From Paratractidigestivibacter sp963640745 (GTDB lineage Bacteria > Actinomycetota > Coriobacteriia > Coriobacteriales > Atopobiaceae), in the NCBI GenBank assembly GCA_963640745.1, contig CAVIBB010000044.1, positions 1 through 14,365 of the forward strand: DNA of 14,365 nucleotides, given 5' to 3'. A model generated the notes under the pieces. That model was given only the letters and a program-made list of their open reading frames with translations, was not told the origin of the DNA and searched no databases. The position numbers and the translations under genes are program-made. Positions 7,577 to 13,433 of this stretch are shown here, piece after piece. Position 1 is the first letter of the stretch; each line of letters opens with the position of its first letter.

Positions 7577-8404
7577 ATGGTGCCCAAGCTGGTGTTCGTT
7601 GATTTGGACGGGACGTTCGTGGACTCGCAGAAGCGCGTGTGCGAGCGCAACCTGCGCGTGCTTGAGCGCGCGGCGGAGGTGGGTGTGCAGTTCGTGCCGT
7701 GCACGGGGCGCAACGCGAACGGTATCCTGCCCGAGCTCGCCGCCGCGCCGTGCGTGCGCTACGCGGTGTGCGGAAACGGCGCCTCGGTGGTCGACCTGCG
7801 CACGAACGAGTTGCTCCACAGCGAGCCTCTGCGGACCGAGCAGGTTCTCGATTTGCATGAGCGCCTGGCCGGGCTTCGCGTGACCTTCGACGTCTTCATG
7901 GACGGCAAGGTCTACCTTGCGCGCGACCGCTGGGGCGTGCTGCATGACGCGGCGGCGGGCGACGAGGCACTCGAGAACTTTATTACCGGCCTGCGCACGT
8001 CGTATGACTGCTCGCTCGAGGAGCTCATCTCGCGCGGGGAGGTGACCAAGCTGACGATGCTGCATCCTGGTAACACCGACGCCCCGGCTGTGCGCGAGGC
8101 GATCGGCAAGGTGGACGGTTTGGAGTGGACCTGGTCTTTGCCCATGAACACCGAGGTTATGCGCGCGGGCGTGAATAAGGGCTCGGCCCTGCGCTGGCTT
8201 TGCGGCTACCTGGGCGTGGACACGGCCGACACGATGGCCTTCGGCGACGGCGATAACGACATCGCGATGATTCGGGCCGCCGGCGACGGCGTCGCGATGG
8301 GCAACGCCATTCCCGAGGTCCTCGCAGCGGCCGACCATGTGACCGCCACCTGCGACGAGGCCGGCGTCGCTGCCTACCTGGAGCCGATTCTGGCCGAGCT
8401 CTAG
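7577..8404 (+). CDS. Cof-type HAD-superfamily phosphatase (subclass IIB)
   Basis: A 275-residue haloacid-dehalogenase hydrolase with all four family motifs. Motif I is VDLDGT with nucleophile D9 and acid/base D11. Motif II is CTGR with T43. Motif III is K201 in GVNKGSAL. Motif IV is GDGDND with D224 and D228 binding Mg2+. The cap between motifs II and III (about residues 80-190) is of the C2B type, placing it with Cof/YidA-like enzymes that remove phosphate from sugar phosphates, flavin mononucleotide or similar small metabolites; the substrate cannot be read from sequence. The ATG at 7577 follows GGGGAG. An upstream in-frame start near 7463 would run through the terminator hairpin and encode a low-complexity Gly/Arg/Pro leader, so it is rejected. 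It stands alone between a terminator and a repeat array. A second HAD of the same class lies at 10691-11548. Confidence 0.93.
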   Translation: MVPKLVFVDLDGTFVDSQKRVCERNLRVLERAAEVGVQFVPCTGRNANGILPELAAAPCVRYAVCGNGASVVDLRTNELLHSEPLRTEQVLDLHERLAGLRVTFDVFMDGKVYLARDRWGVLHDAAAGDEALENFITGLRTSYDCSLEELISRGEVTKLTMLHPGNTDAPAVREAIGKVDGLEWTWSLPMNTEVMRAGVNKGSALRWLCGYLGVDTADTMAFGDGDNDIAMIRAAGDGVAMGNAIPEVLAAADHVTATCDEAGVAAYLEPILAEL

Positions 8405-8424
8405 GCCTGACGTGGCGCCCGGGC

Positions 8425-8638
8425 TGCAAGGTTTTGCGCCAAGTGCGACGTAAAGGCCGATCCCTTGCAAGGTTTTGCGCCAAGTGCGACGTGATTTCTC
8501 GCTCGGTGGTGCCCTAAGGGTGCCTAAACAGGGTTTTTGGAGCCCGTTTAGGGCTTTCGGGCTCGAATTAACGTCGCACTTGGAGCAAAACTTTGCAGCG
8601 AAGTGCCCGCTGCGTCGCACTTGGCGCAAAACCTTGCA
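8425..8638. repeat. Array 1: four 27-bp repeats, two forward and two inverted, 41-bp pitch
   Basis: Forward copies lie at 8425-8451 and 8466-8492 and are identical over 27 bp. Inverted copies lie at 8571-8597 (25 of 27 match) and 8612-8638 (26 of 27 match). The shared core reads GGTTTTGCGCCAAGTGCGAC in the forward sense. Copy starts are 41 bp apart on both sides, so each unit is 27 bp plus a 14-bp spacer. Both forward/inverted pairs are mirrored about the same point (8531.5). The two spacers (8452-8465, 8598-8611) are not complementary, so the units are conserved and the spacers are not. Each unit also holds a small palindrome, GCAA-GGTT-TTGC. It could act as DNA (protein sites four helical turns apart) or as RNA (long paired stem). 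Confidence 0.88.
8523..8552. repeat. Central hairpin of array 1
   Basis: CCTAAACAGGG (8523-8533) pairs with CCCGTTTAGG (8543-8552), a 10-bp stem with one bulged A and a 9-nt loop that contains five T. It sits close to, but not exactly on, the mirror centre of the four surrounding repeats. It has no T-tract after it, so it is not a standard terminator, although it could help end transcription from the HAD gene upstream. Confidence 0.6.
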
Positions 8639-8767
8639 AACGCGAAGGCCCGCGAGGCCAACGGAGTGCCCGCCCCGCCGCTCGACGGGCTGCGACACCC
8701 ATCGCCTGCGCCTCGACGCGGTGGCGGTAGAATCGAGGGCGTCAAAACTTCTTCGAAAGGTGCGAAC

Positions 8768-10039
8768 GTGAGCGATGTTCTTGAGCGGTTCCTGCGTTAT
8801 GTGCAGGTCGATTCCCAGTCGGACCCCGATAACGAGCAGGTCACGCCTTCGACGCCGCGTCAGCTCGAGATGGCGCGCGTCCTTGGCGAGGAGCTCCGCG
8901 AGCTCGGGCTCGACGACGTCTCCGTGGATGACCATGCTTATGTGACGGCAACGCTTCCCGCGTCGGCCGGCGCCGAGTCCGCGCCGGCGCTCATGCTCTG
9001 CGCCCACATCGACACCGCGCCGGACGCGCCTGCCTCGGGCGTCAACCCGCGCGTCGTGCGCTACGAAGGCGGCCCGCTCGTGGCCGGCGTCGTCGACGGC
9101 GTGCCCGTGCAGACCACGCCTGAACAGGTTCCCGACCTGGCCAAATTCGTCGGTCAGGACATCGTGGTCACCGACGGCACGACCCTGCTCGGCGCCGACG
9201 ACAAGGCCGGCGTGGCCGAGATCTGCGCGCTTCTCGCCAGGCTCGTCGCCGATTCCTCGCTCGCGCGCCCGACCCTTAAGATCGCCTTCGTGCCCGACGA
9301 GGAAATCGGCCACGGCGCGAGCCTGCTCGACCTCGACGCGCTTGGCGCGGCCTACGGCTACACCGTCGACGGCGAGACCCTGGGCGAGTTCAACTACGAG
9401 TGCTTCAGCGCCTGCGAGGCCACGGTCCGCGTGCGCGGCGTGATGGTCCACCCCGGCAGCGCCAAGGACGTCATGGTCAACGCCATCACGGTCGCTTCCG
9501 AGTTCGAGAGCCTCGTGCCGGCTTGGGAGCGCCCGGAGCACACCTGCGGTCGCGAAGGCTTCTATCACCCCACGGATATCCAGGGCTCCGCGTCCGAGCT
9601 CACCCTCAAGTACATCCTGCGCGACTTCGACGCCGACAAGTTCGCCGCGCGCGAAGCCTGCCTGCGCGGCATCGCGGCGCTGCTCAATGAGCGCTACGGC
9701 GAGGGGACCGTCACCGTCGAGGTGCGCCAGCAGTATAGCAACATGGCCGAGCACTTCGCCGGCAAGGAGTTCCTGGTCGACTACGCCATGGAGGCCAACC
9801 GCGAGGCGGGCATCGAGCCCTCCATCGTGGCGGTGCGCGGCGGCACGGACGGCGCTCAGCTCACGTTCCGCGGCCTGCCGTGCCCCAACCTGGCCACCGG
9901 CGGCTACAACGCGCACTCGGTCCGCGAGTTCATCCCCGTGCCGAGCATGGAGGCCACGGTAAACATGCTCGAGCGCCTCGTCGCCAAGTTCGCGACGGTC
10001 GACCCTGACGCCGCGCCCGCGCCCGGGGCGGGGGAGTAA
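8768..10039 (+). CDS. pepT: Peptidase T (tripeptide aminopeptidase, M20B)
   Basis: A 423-residue cytosolic zinc aminopeptidase that removes the N-terminal residue from tripeptides; E. coli PepT is about 408 residues. The N-terminus LERFLRYVQVDSQSDP is characteristic. Metal and catalytic residues are all visible: H80 and D82 in AHIDTAPD, D144 in GADDKAG, the Glu pair E178/E179 in PDEEIGHGA (base and ligand), D201 in YTVDG, and H383 in YNAHSVREF. GGTDGAQLTFRGLPCPN is the family's substrate-pocket segment. The start is taken as GTG 8768, preceded by GAAAGG at 8755-8760. A longer frame from 8603 would translate the repeat array and is rejected. It heads a four-gene unit: the next gene starts 3 bp after its stop. 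A possible -10 TAGAAT is at 8728-8733. Confidence 0.95.
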   Translation: MSDVLERFLRYVQVDSQSDPDNEQVTPSTPRQLEMARVLGEELRELGLDDVSVDDHAYVTATLPASAGAESAPALMLCAHIDTAPDAPASGVNPRVVRYEGGPLVAGVVDGVPVQTTPEQVPDLAKFVGQDIVVTDGTTLLGADDKAGVAEICALLARLVADSSLARPTLKIAFVPDEEIGHGASLLDLDALGAAYGYTVDGETLGEFNYECFSACEATVRVRGVMVHPGSAKDVMVNAITVASEFESLVPAWERPEHTCGREGFYHPTDIQGSASELTLKYILRDFDADKFAAREACLRGIAALLNERYGEGTVTVEVRQQYSNMAEHFAGKEFLVDYAMEANREAGIEPSIVAVRGGTDGAQLTFRGLPCPNLATGGYNAHSVREFIPVPSMEATVNMLERLVAKFATVDPDAAPAPGAGE

Positions 10040-10042
10040 CCC

Positions 10043-10690
10043 GTGCTCACGGCGTTTCTTTCCATCGCGGCGGTGCTTCCCGGGGCCGTGGCCACGTTCC
10101 TGGAGCACTTCGGCGGGCCCCTGCGCCTCGCCGAGCGCCATCACTCCCATCACGACACGTATGTGGTGCCGCCCGATTTCACGCGGGCGCTCGTCGTTGC
10201 CATGCTGGTCATGGGCTGCACGGGCGTGCTTCTCGGCGTGTTTTGCCTCGTGGGGCTCTTTGACACGAGCCAAGAAGTCGTGCTGTCCTTTACCGTCGGC
10301 TTTGTCGTCACCATGTTCGCGCTTTGGGCCATGCTGTGTCGCTACAAGATTGCCCTGTACGAGGATCGCGCTGTTCTCACGCCGTTTTTGGGCCACGACC
10401 AGTTCTTTTTTTATTGCGACGTCACGGCGATGGACTGGAGCGGCATTCGTCGCAACTCCGGGTACCGCGACCTGGTCGTGAGCCTCAAGGACGGCCGTAA
10501 GCTGCGTATCTGGGGCATCATCGATATCGAGCAGATTCTGCTGCACGCCGACCGCTTCGACGTGCTCTCGCCGCTCATGTTCGATCTGGGGACGGACGTG
10601 CCCACGATCTGGCTTCGCGCCGGCATGTGGCAGCCGTTCGAGCGTGCCGAGGGCAAAGAGAAAGACCCGCTGCCCGGGAAGGATAAATAA
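10043..10690 (+). CDS. Membrane protein with a cytosolic PH-like domain, function unknown
   Basis: A 215-residue protein with a short hydrophobic N-terminus (about 2-20), a His-rich loop (ERHHSHHDTY, 31-40) and two strong membrane segments at about 48-73 and 78-98. After these, residues ~100-175 read as alternating beta strands (YKIALYEDRAVLTPF, CDVTAMDWS, YRDLVVSLKDGRKLRIWG), followed by a helix. This resembles bacterial PH-like domains fused to membrane anchors, but the match is by pattern only. The start is GTG 10043, 3 bp after the pepT stop, with a GGGGGA SD inside the end of pepT. The stop directly abuts the next ATG, so this gene is firmly within the operon. I do not recognise a named family. 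It may be a membrane-associated sensor or scaffold. Confidence 0.8.
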   Translation: MLTAFLSIAAVLPGAVATFLEHFGGPLRLAERHHSHHDTYVVPPDFTRALVVAMLVMGCTGVLLGVFCLVGLFDTSQEVVLSFTVGFVVTMFALWAMLCRYKIALYEDRAVLTPFLGHDQFFFYCDVTAMDWSGIRRNSGYRDLVVSLKDGRKLRIWGIIDIEQILLHADRFDVLSPLMFDLGTDVPTIWLRAGMWQPFERAEGKEKDPLPGKDK

Positions 10691-11548
10691 ATGATTAAGC
10701 TTGCCCTGTCCGACATGGACAACACCATCGTTCCGCTCGGCGCGCGCTGCATCAGCGAGCGCATGCAGGAGGCCATCCACGCAGCTACCGAGGCCGGCGT
10801 GCTCTTCGGGCCGTCGACCGGCCGCGACACAGTGGAGCTCTTCCGCCTATTTCGTTCCGACGAGGCGTGCTACAAGACGGGCGTCATGTCCAACGGCAAG
10901 CGCGTGATGGCGGACGGCAAGACGGTCTCGCTCACCTTGATACCGCACGACGGCCTGGTGGCCATCGTCGATGCCCTGCGCGGCCGCGAGATGTTCGTCA
11001 ACTGCTATCCCTGCGATTCGAACCTGCTGAACCCCGCGTATGCCGTCGACGCGCCTTCGGAAGAGTCGATGAACCACTTCGAGGCGCGGATGCGTTTCGT
11101 GGGCGGCCGCGTGGACGAGGTCCCGGATATCGACTTCATCGCGGCGACCATCGCGTGTCCGGGGCACGCGGAGCCGGTGGAGCAGCAGATGGACGACGTG
11201 AGGGAAATCGCCGAGAAAGCCGCTCCCGACCTGCGCGTCGTTGCGCCGCACGTCGGCTGGTTCGACATCATGCCCAAGGGTGTGAGCAAGGCCGAAGGGC
11301 TCGACGCGCTGCTTGCGGCCACGGGGATCCGCGAGGACGAGGTGGTCGTGTTCGGCGACGCGGAGAACGACCTCGAGATCCTGCGAAAGGTAAAGTATTC
11401 CGTGGCCGTGGCCAATGCGACGCCCGAGGTCGCGGAGGCGGCGAACTACCACATCGGCGCGTGCCCGGACGATGCCGTGGCGGACGCCCTGTTCGAGCTC
11501 GCCCACTCCGCCCGCGAGGGCCGCATGCCCAGGTTCCTTGAGGGCTAG
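10691..11548 (+). CDS. Cof-type HAD-superfamily phosphatase (second copy)
   Basis: A 285-residue HAD hydrolase. Motif I is SDMDNT with nucleophile D8 and acid/base D10 (Asn in place of the common Gly after the second Asp). Motif II is STGR with T43. Motif III is K200 in KGVSKAEGL. Motif IV is GDAENDLEIL with D223 and D227. The C2-type cap spans about 85-190. Activity is expected to be Mg-dependent dephosphorylation of a small phosphorylated metabolite; the substrate is unknown. The ATG directly follows the stop of the membrane protein, with GAAGGA (10678-10683) as SD, so translation is probably coupled. It is clearly diverged from the HAD at 7577-8404, so this is not a recent tandem duplication. 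Confidence 0.92.
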   Translation: MIKLALSDMDNTIVPLGARCISERMQEAIHAATEAGVLFGPSTGRDTVELFRLFRSDEACYKTGVMSNGKRVMADGKTVSLTLIPHDGLVAIVDALRGREMFVNCYPCDSNLLNPAYAVDAPSEESMNHFEARMRFVGGRVDEVPDIDFIAATIACPGHAEPVEQQMDDVREIAEKAAPDLRVVAPHVGWFDIMPKGVSKAEGLDALLAATGIREDEVVVFGDAENDLEILRKVKYSVAVANATPEVAEAANYHIGACPDDAVADALFELAHSAREGRMPRFLEG

Positions 11549-11560
11549 GTCGAGGGGCTG

Positions 11561-12622
11561 ATGAGGGTGGCTAAGTTCGCGGCATCTCGCATGACCAGGC
11601 GGTCGTTTATCGTCGGGGGCTGCGTGGCGGTGGCCGCCGCTGCGGGCGGCGTTGCCGTGGGCATGGTCAGCTGCTCCGGAGGCGAGGAGGACGTGCCCGC
11701 CGAGCCGACGGCGTCCGAGGACGCCTCGAGCGATAAGCTCGGCGGCAAGCTCACGCTCTATACCTGCTGCGATGAGGCGCTGATCAACGCTTTTGTGCCT
11801 GCGTTTATGCAGGAAACGGGCGTTGTCGTCGAGGTTGTGCAAAGAAGCGCCGCGCAATGCCGGGACGAGGTCGCGGCTGAGGTGGCCGCCGGAAGCCCCG
11901 TGGCGGACGCGGTCTGGGGCGGCGACGCGAGCTGGTTCGCGGCGGGGGAGACCTCGTTCGAAAAGTACATCTCGGGCGAGAACTCCGGGGTTATTGCGGA
12001 GTGTCGCAACATCGGCGGGTATGCGACGCCTGCGACGCGCGAGCTTTGTGTGATTGCGGTCAACGCCGAGGCGGCGAAGGCCCTCGGGCTCAAGATCGAC
12101 GGTTTCGAGTCGCTGACGGACGCGAGGCTGTCCGGGCTTCTTGCCGTCGCGGATTCCGCGACGGACGCGATGGCCAAGTCCGCGGCCGAGGCGCTGCGTG
12201 CGGTCGGCGATACGCTCCCGGCCTACGCATCGACGGACGAAGAAGGAAGCGTGACGCCGGGCGGCGAGGCGTTTCTCTCCGCTGTCTGGGCGCAAGCGGC
12301 GGGAAACGTGTGTGCTACCAGCGCAGATGCGTTGCAGGATGTGGTTGATGGCGCGGCCGTCGCGACCATCGTCTACGAGCAGGCCGCTCGTGCGATGGAG
12401 ACCGAGACCGGTCGGGTGGAGATCGCGTATCCAAAGGAGGGGTGCGTGCAGACGTTGGGCTGCACGGCCGTCGTGCGCGGAGCGAGGAACCTTGAGCAGG
12501 CCCGCGCATGGGTCGATTTCGTCTGTAGCGAGGCGGGGCAAAAAGCCGCGGCCGAGAAGGTGGCGCTCCGCAGCGTGCGTGAGGGCGTTGGCGAGACGGG
12601 CTCGGTGCCTGAGGTTGGGTAG
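11561..12622 (+). CDS. Tat-exported lipoprotein, ABC-type extracellular substrate-binding protein (iron/phosphonate-like class)
   Basis: A 353-residue protein. The N-terminus has a twin-arginine motif (TRRSF, residues 12-16), a hydrophobic core (about 17-36) and a lipobox-like MVSC with C38 as the lipidated Cys, followed by an acidic Ser/Glu-rich linker (about 40-60). The mature part begins GKLTLYTCCDEALINAF and continues with PVADAVWGGDASWF, the pattern of family 1 binding proteins of the Fe(III)/aminoethylphosphonate type (COG1840-like). A C-terminal ARAWVDFVCSEAGQ matches the usual late helix. The ligand is not predictable. Nine cysteines in the mature part are unusual for this class. It starts 12 bp after the HAD stop, with GAGGGG close before the ATG. 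No permease or ATPase gene follows, so it must use components encoded elsewhere or act as a sensor. Confidence 0.88.
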   Translation: MRVAKFAASRMTRRSFIVGGCVAVAAAAGGVAVGMVSCSGGEEDVPAEPTASEDASSDKLGGKLTLYTCCDEALINAFVPAFMQETGVVVEVVQRSAAQCRDEVAAEVAAGSPVADAVWGGDASWFAAGETSFEKYISGENSGVIAECRNIGGYATPATRELCVIAVNAEAAKALGLKIDGFESLTDARLSGLLAVADSATDAMAKSAAEALRAVGDTLPAYASTDEEGSVTPGGEAFLSAVWAQAAGNVCATSADALQDVVDGAAVATIVYEQAARAMETETGRVEIAYPKEGCVQTLGCTAVVRGARNLEQARAWVDFVCSEAGQKAAAEKVALRSVREGVGETGSVPEVG

Positions 12623-12669
12623 GTCACGGCTGCGGGGAATGCTGCGGCGTGAGCGTTGCCCGGGCTCGC

Positions 12670-12936
12670 GAGCCCTGTGTGTGCGCCATCCAGTAACGGC
12701 GCTGGGCGATGAGCCCTGGAAGCGCGTCGCCCAGTAATTGGACGTGCCCGCGAGCCCCTGAACCGCGCCGCCCAGTAATTGGACGCGCCCGCGAGCCCCT
12801 GAATGCACGCCGCCCAGCAATGTTAGATTGCTGGGCGGCGTGCATTCAGGGCGAATCCCGGCCGCGCATTACTGTGAGGCGAGATTCCAGGGCTGATCTG
12901 CGCCGGCAGTTGCTGGGCCCTGTGTTTTCAGGGCTC
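12670..12936. repeat. Array 2: seven ~27-bp repeats, four forward and three inverted, 41-bp pitch
   Basis: Forward units start at 12670, 12711, 12752 and 12793, each exactly 41 bp apart. Inverted units start at 12828, 12869 and 12910, again 41 bp apart. Units keep their ends (GAGCCC(C)TG at the left, CCCAGTAA or CCCAGCAA at the right) while about 10 bp in the middle vary. Spacers are 14 bp. Units 2 and 3 with their spacers match at 36 of 41 positions; the inverted unit at 12869 matches unit 2 at 21 of 27. Forward and inverted halves are mirrored about 12824, where the innermost pair forms a perfect hairpin. The first unit has no inverted partner. Sequence is unrelated to array 1 but the geometry is the same. 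Confidence 0.88.
12797..12851. repeat. Perfect 25-bp stem-loop at the centre of array 2
   Basis: Positions 12797-12821 are exactly complementary to 12827-12851, leaving only the 5-nt loop GTTAG. The stem includes GCACGCCGCCCAGC and its complement. No T-tract follows (next bases CGAATCC), so it is not an ordinary intrinsic terminator. As RNA it would be very stable and a possible RNase III substrate; as DNA it could extrude a cruciform. Confidence 0.9.
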
Positions 12937-12982
12937 AATGCGCGCGAGGCGAGAATCCATTTATGAAGTTCTCTTCACATTG

Positions 12983-13011
12983 TTGACCACAAAGAAAGAA
13001 GTGCGTATAGT
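12983..13011 (+). promoter_or_regulatory. Strong sigma-70-type promoter for the initiator tRNA
   Basis: TTGACC (12983-12988) and TATAGT (13006-13011) are separated by exactly 17 bp, one mismatch from consensus in each hexamer. Transcription would begin near 13018, about 25 bp before the mature tRNA. A 9-bp perfect inverted repeat, AAGAAAGAA (12992-13000) and TTCTTTCTT (13011-13019), brackets the -10 hexamer. Confidence 0.8.
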
Positions 13012-13042
13012 TCTTTCTTGCGCAAACGAGCGCACAACATAT

Positions 13043-13119
<77 letters not shown>

Positions 13120-13130
13120 TAAATTGCCTG

Positions 13131-13160
13131 GTAGAGGCCCGAGAGGGTCTCTACTTTTTT
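13131..13160 (+). terminator. Intrinsic terminator of the tRNA gene
   Basis: A 10-bp stem, GTAGAGGCCC (13131-13140) with GGGTCTCTAC (13145-13154) and one G-T wobble, has the tetraloop GAGA and is followed by six T (13155-13160). It lies 11 bp after the CCA end. A textbook factor-independent terminator. Confidence 0.92.
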
Positions 13161-13433
13161 GTTTAAGGTACTAATTTATGGGCAAAAGTCATTGAAGCCC
13201 TGCCGCTTACTGGCTAACGCTAGCGTGGTCGCGCGCGCAATCACTCGCAAGGGTGACCTGTGCAGATGGGCCACCCCTTTTCCTAGGGCCACCTCTGAGT
13301 GTCCGGCTGCATCTCCTTGCCGCTCATGCCCTAAATCCCAGCCATTCGTGAACCTGAAGTGTTCACAAACACGTATCCGGCAATAAGAGCTCTTGGTGCC
13401 GGAGCGGCGCCCCTATACAAAGGAGGAGACAGC
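13161..13433 (+). promoter_or_regulatory. Upstream region of the SDR gene with an inverted repeat
   Basis: This 273-bp gap follows the tRNA terminator. The first ~180 bp show no gene and only short repeats (GGGCCACC or GGCCACC twice near 13268-13306; GCTA-ACGC-TAGC near 13213). GTGAAC (13348-13353) and GTTCAC (13361-13366), 7 bp apart, form a perfect inverted repeat, overlapped by a second pair GTGTT (13359-13363) and AACAC (13368-13372). TTCACA (13362-13367) resembles a -35, but the matching -10 around 13384-13389 is weak. The palindrome is a reasonable operator candidate for a regulator not encoded next door. Confidence 0.45.
13420..13428 (+). promoter_or_regulatory. Near-perfect Shine-Dalgarno that sets the SDR start
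   Basis: AAGGAGGAG at 13420-13428 is complementary to the 16S 3' end and lies 5-8 bp before ATG 13434. A longer in-frame start near 13359 would place this SD inside the coding region and would add a leader unlike any SDR N-terminus. Confidence 0.85.

Larger units (their letters stand above)
8405..8767. other. 363-bp intergenic region carrying a mirrored repeat array
   Basis: No gene is supported. Frames that cross it translate the repeats. The region holds four copies of a 27-bp repeat (8425-8638), a central hairpin (8523-8552) and, after the last copy, about 130 bp of GC-rich leader to peptidase T. In that leader TAGAAT at 8728-8733 is a possible -10, but no good -35 accompanies it. Confidence 0.65.
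12623..13042. other. 420-bp intergenic region with repeat array 2 and the tRNA promoter
   Basis: No gene is supported. About 40 bp after the binding-protein stop lies a 14-bp perfect palindrome (GGGCTCGCGAGCCC, 12662-12675) that merges into the first repeat unit. The array of seven units fills 12670-12936. The last part turns AT-rich and holds the tRNA promoter. No classical terminator with a T-tract closes the peptidase T unit; the array's hairpins may do this job. Confidence 0.65.

Noticed and set aside
2761..7713. A 1,650-residue open frame antisense to the activase-like gene
   Set aside because: It mirrors the high third-position GC of the sense gene. Its composition (runs of Val, Leu, Gly, Asp, Glu, His) is what reverse-complemented GC-rich codons give, it shows no domain motif, and it crosses the terminator. 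The sense strand has clear catalytic motifs.
7427..10780. A 1,117-residue minus-strand open frame across the HAD and pepT genes
   Set aside because: Same shadow effect. It reads through the repeat array and several genes with complete family motifs on the plus strand.
12662..12675. The GGGCTCGCGAGCCC palindrome as terminator of the pepT operon
   Set aside because: It has essentially no loop and no T-tract, and its right half is part of the first repeat unit.
10847..12820. A 657-residue minus-strand open frame opposite the second HAD and the binding protein
   Set aside because: Shadow of two recognisable plus-strand genes. No Shine-Dalgarno, and its start lies within repeat array 2.
8425..12936. 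The repeat arrays as CRISPR
   Set aside because: Spacers are only 14 bp, partly similar to each other, units reverse orientation midway, and no cas genes are present.
13159..13386. A 75-residue frame between the tRNA terminator and the SDR gene
   Set aside because: It would start within the T-tract of the terminator, has no Shine-Dalgarno and a non-protein-like composition.
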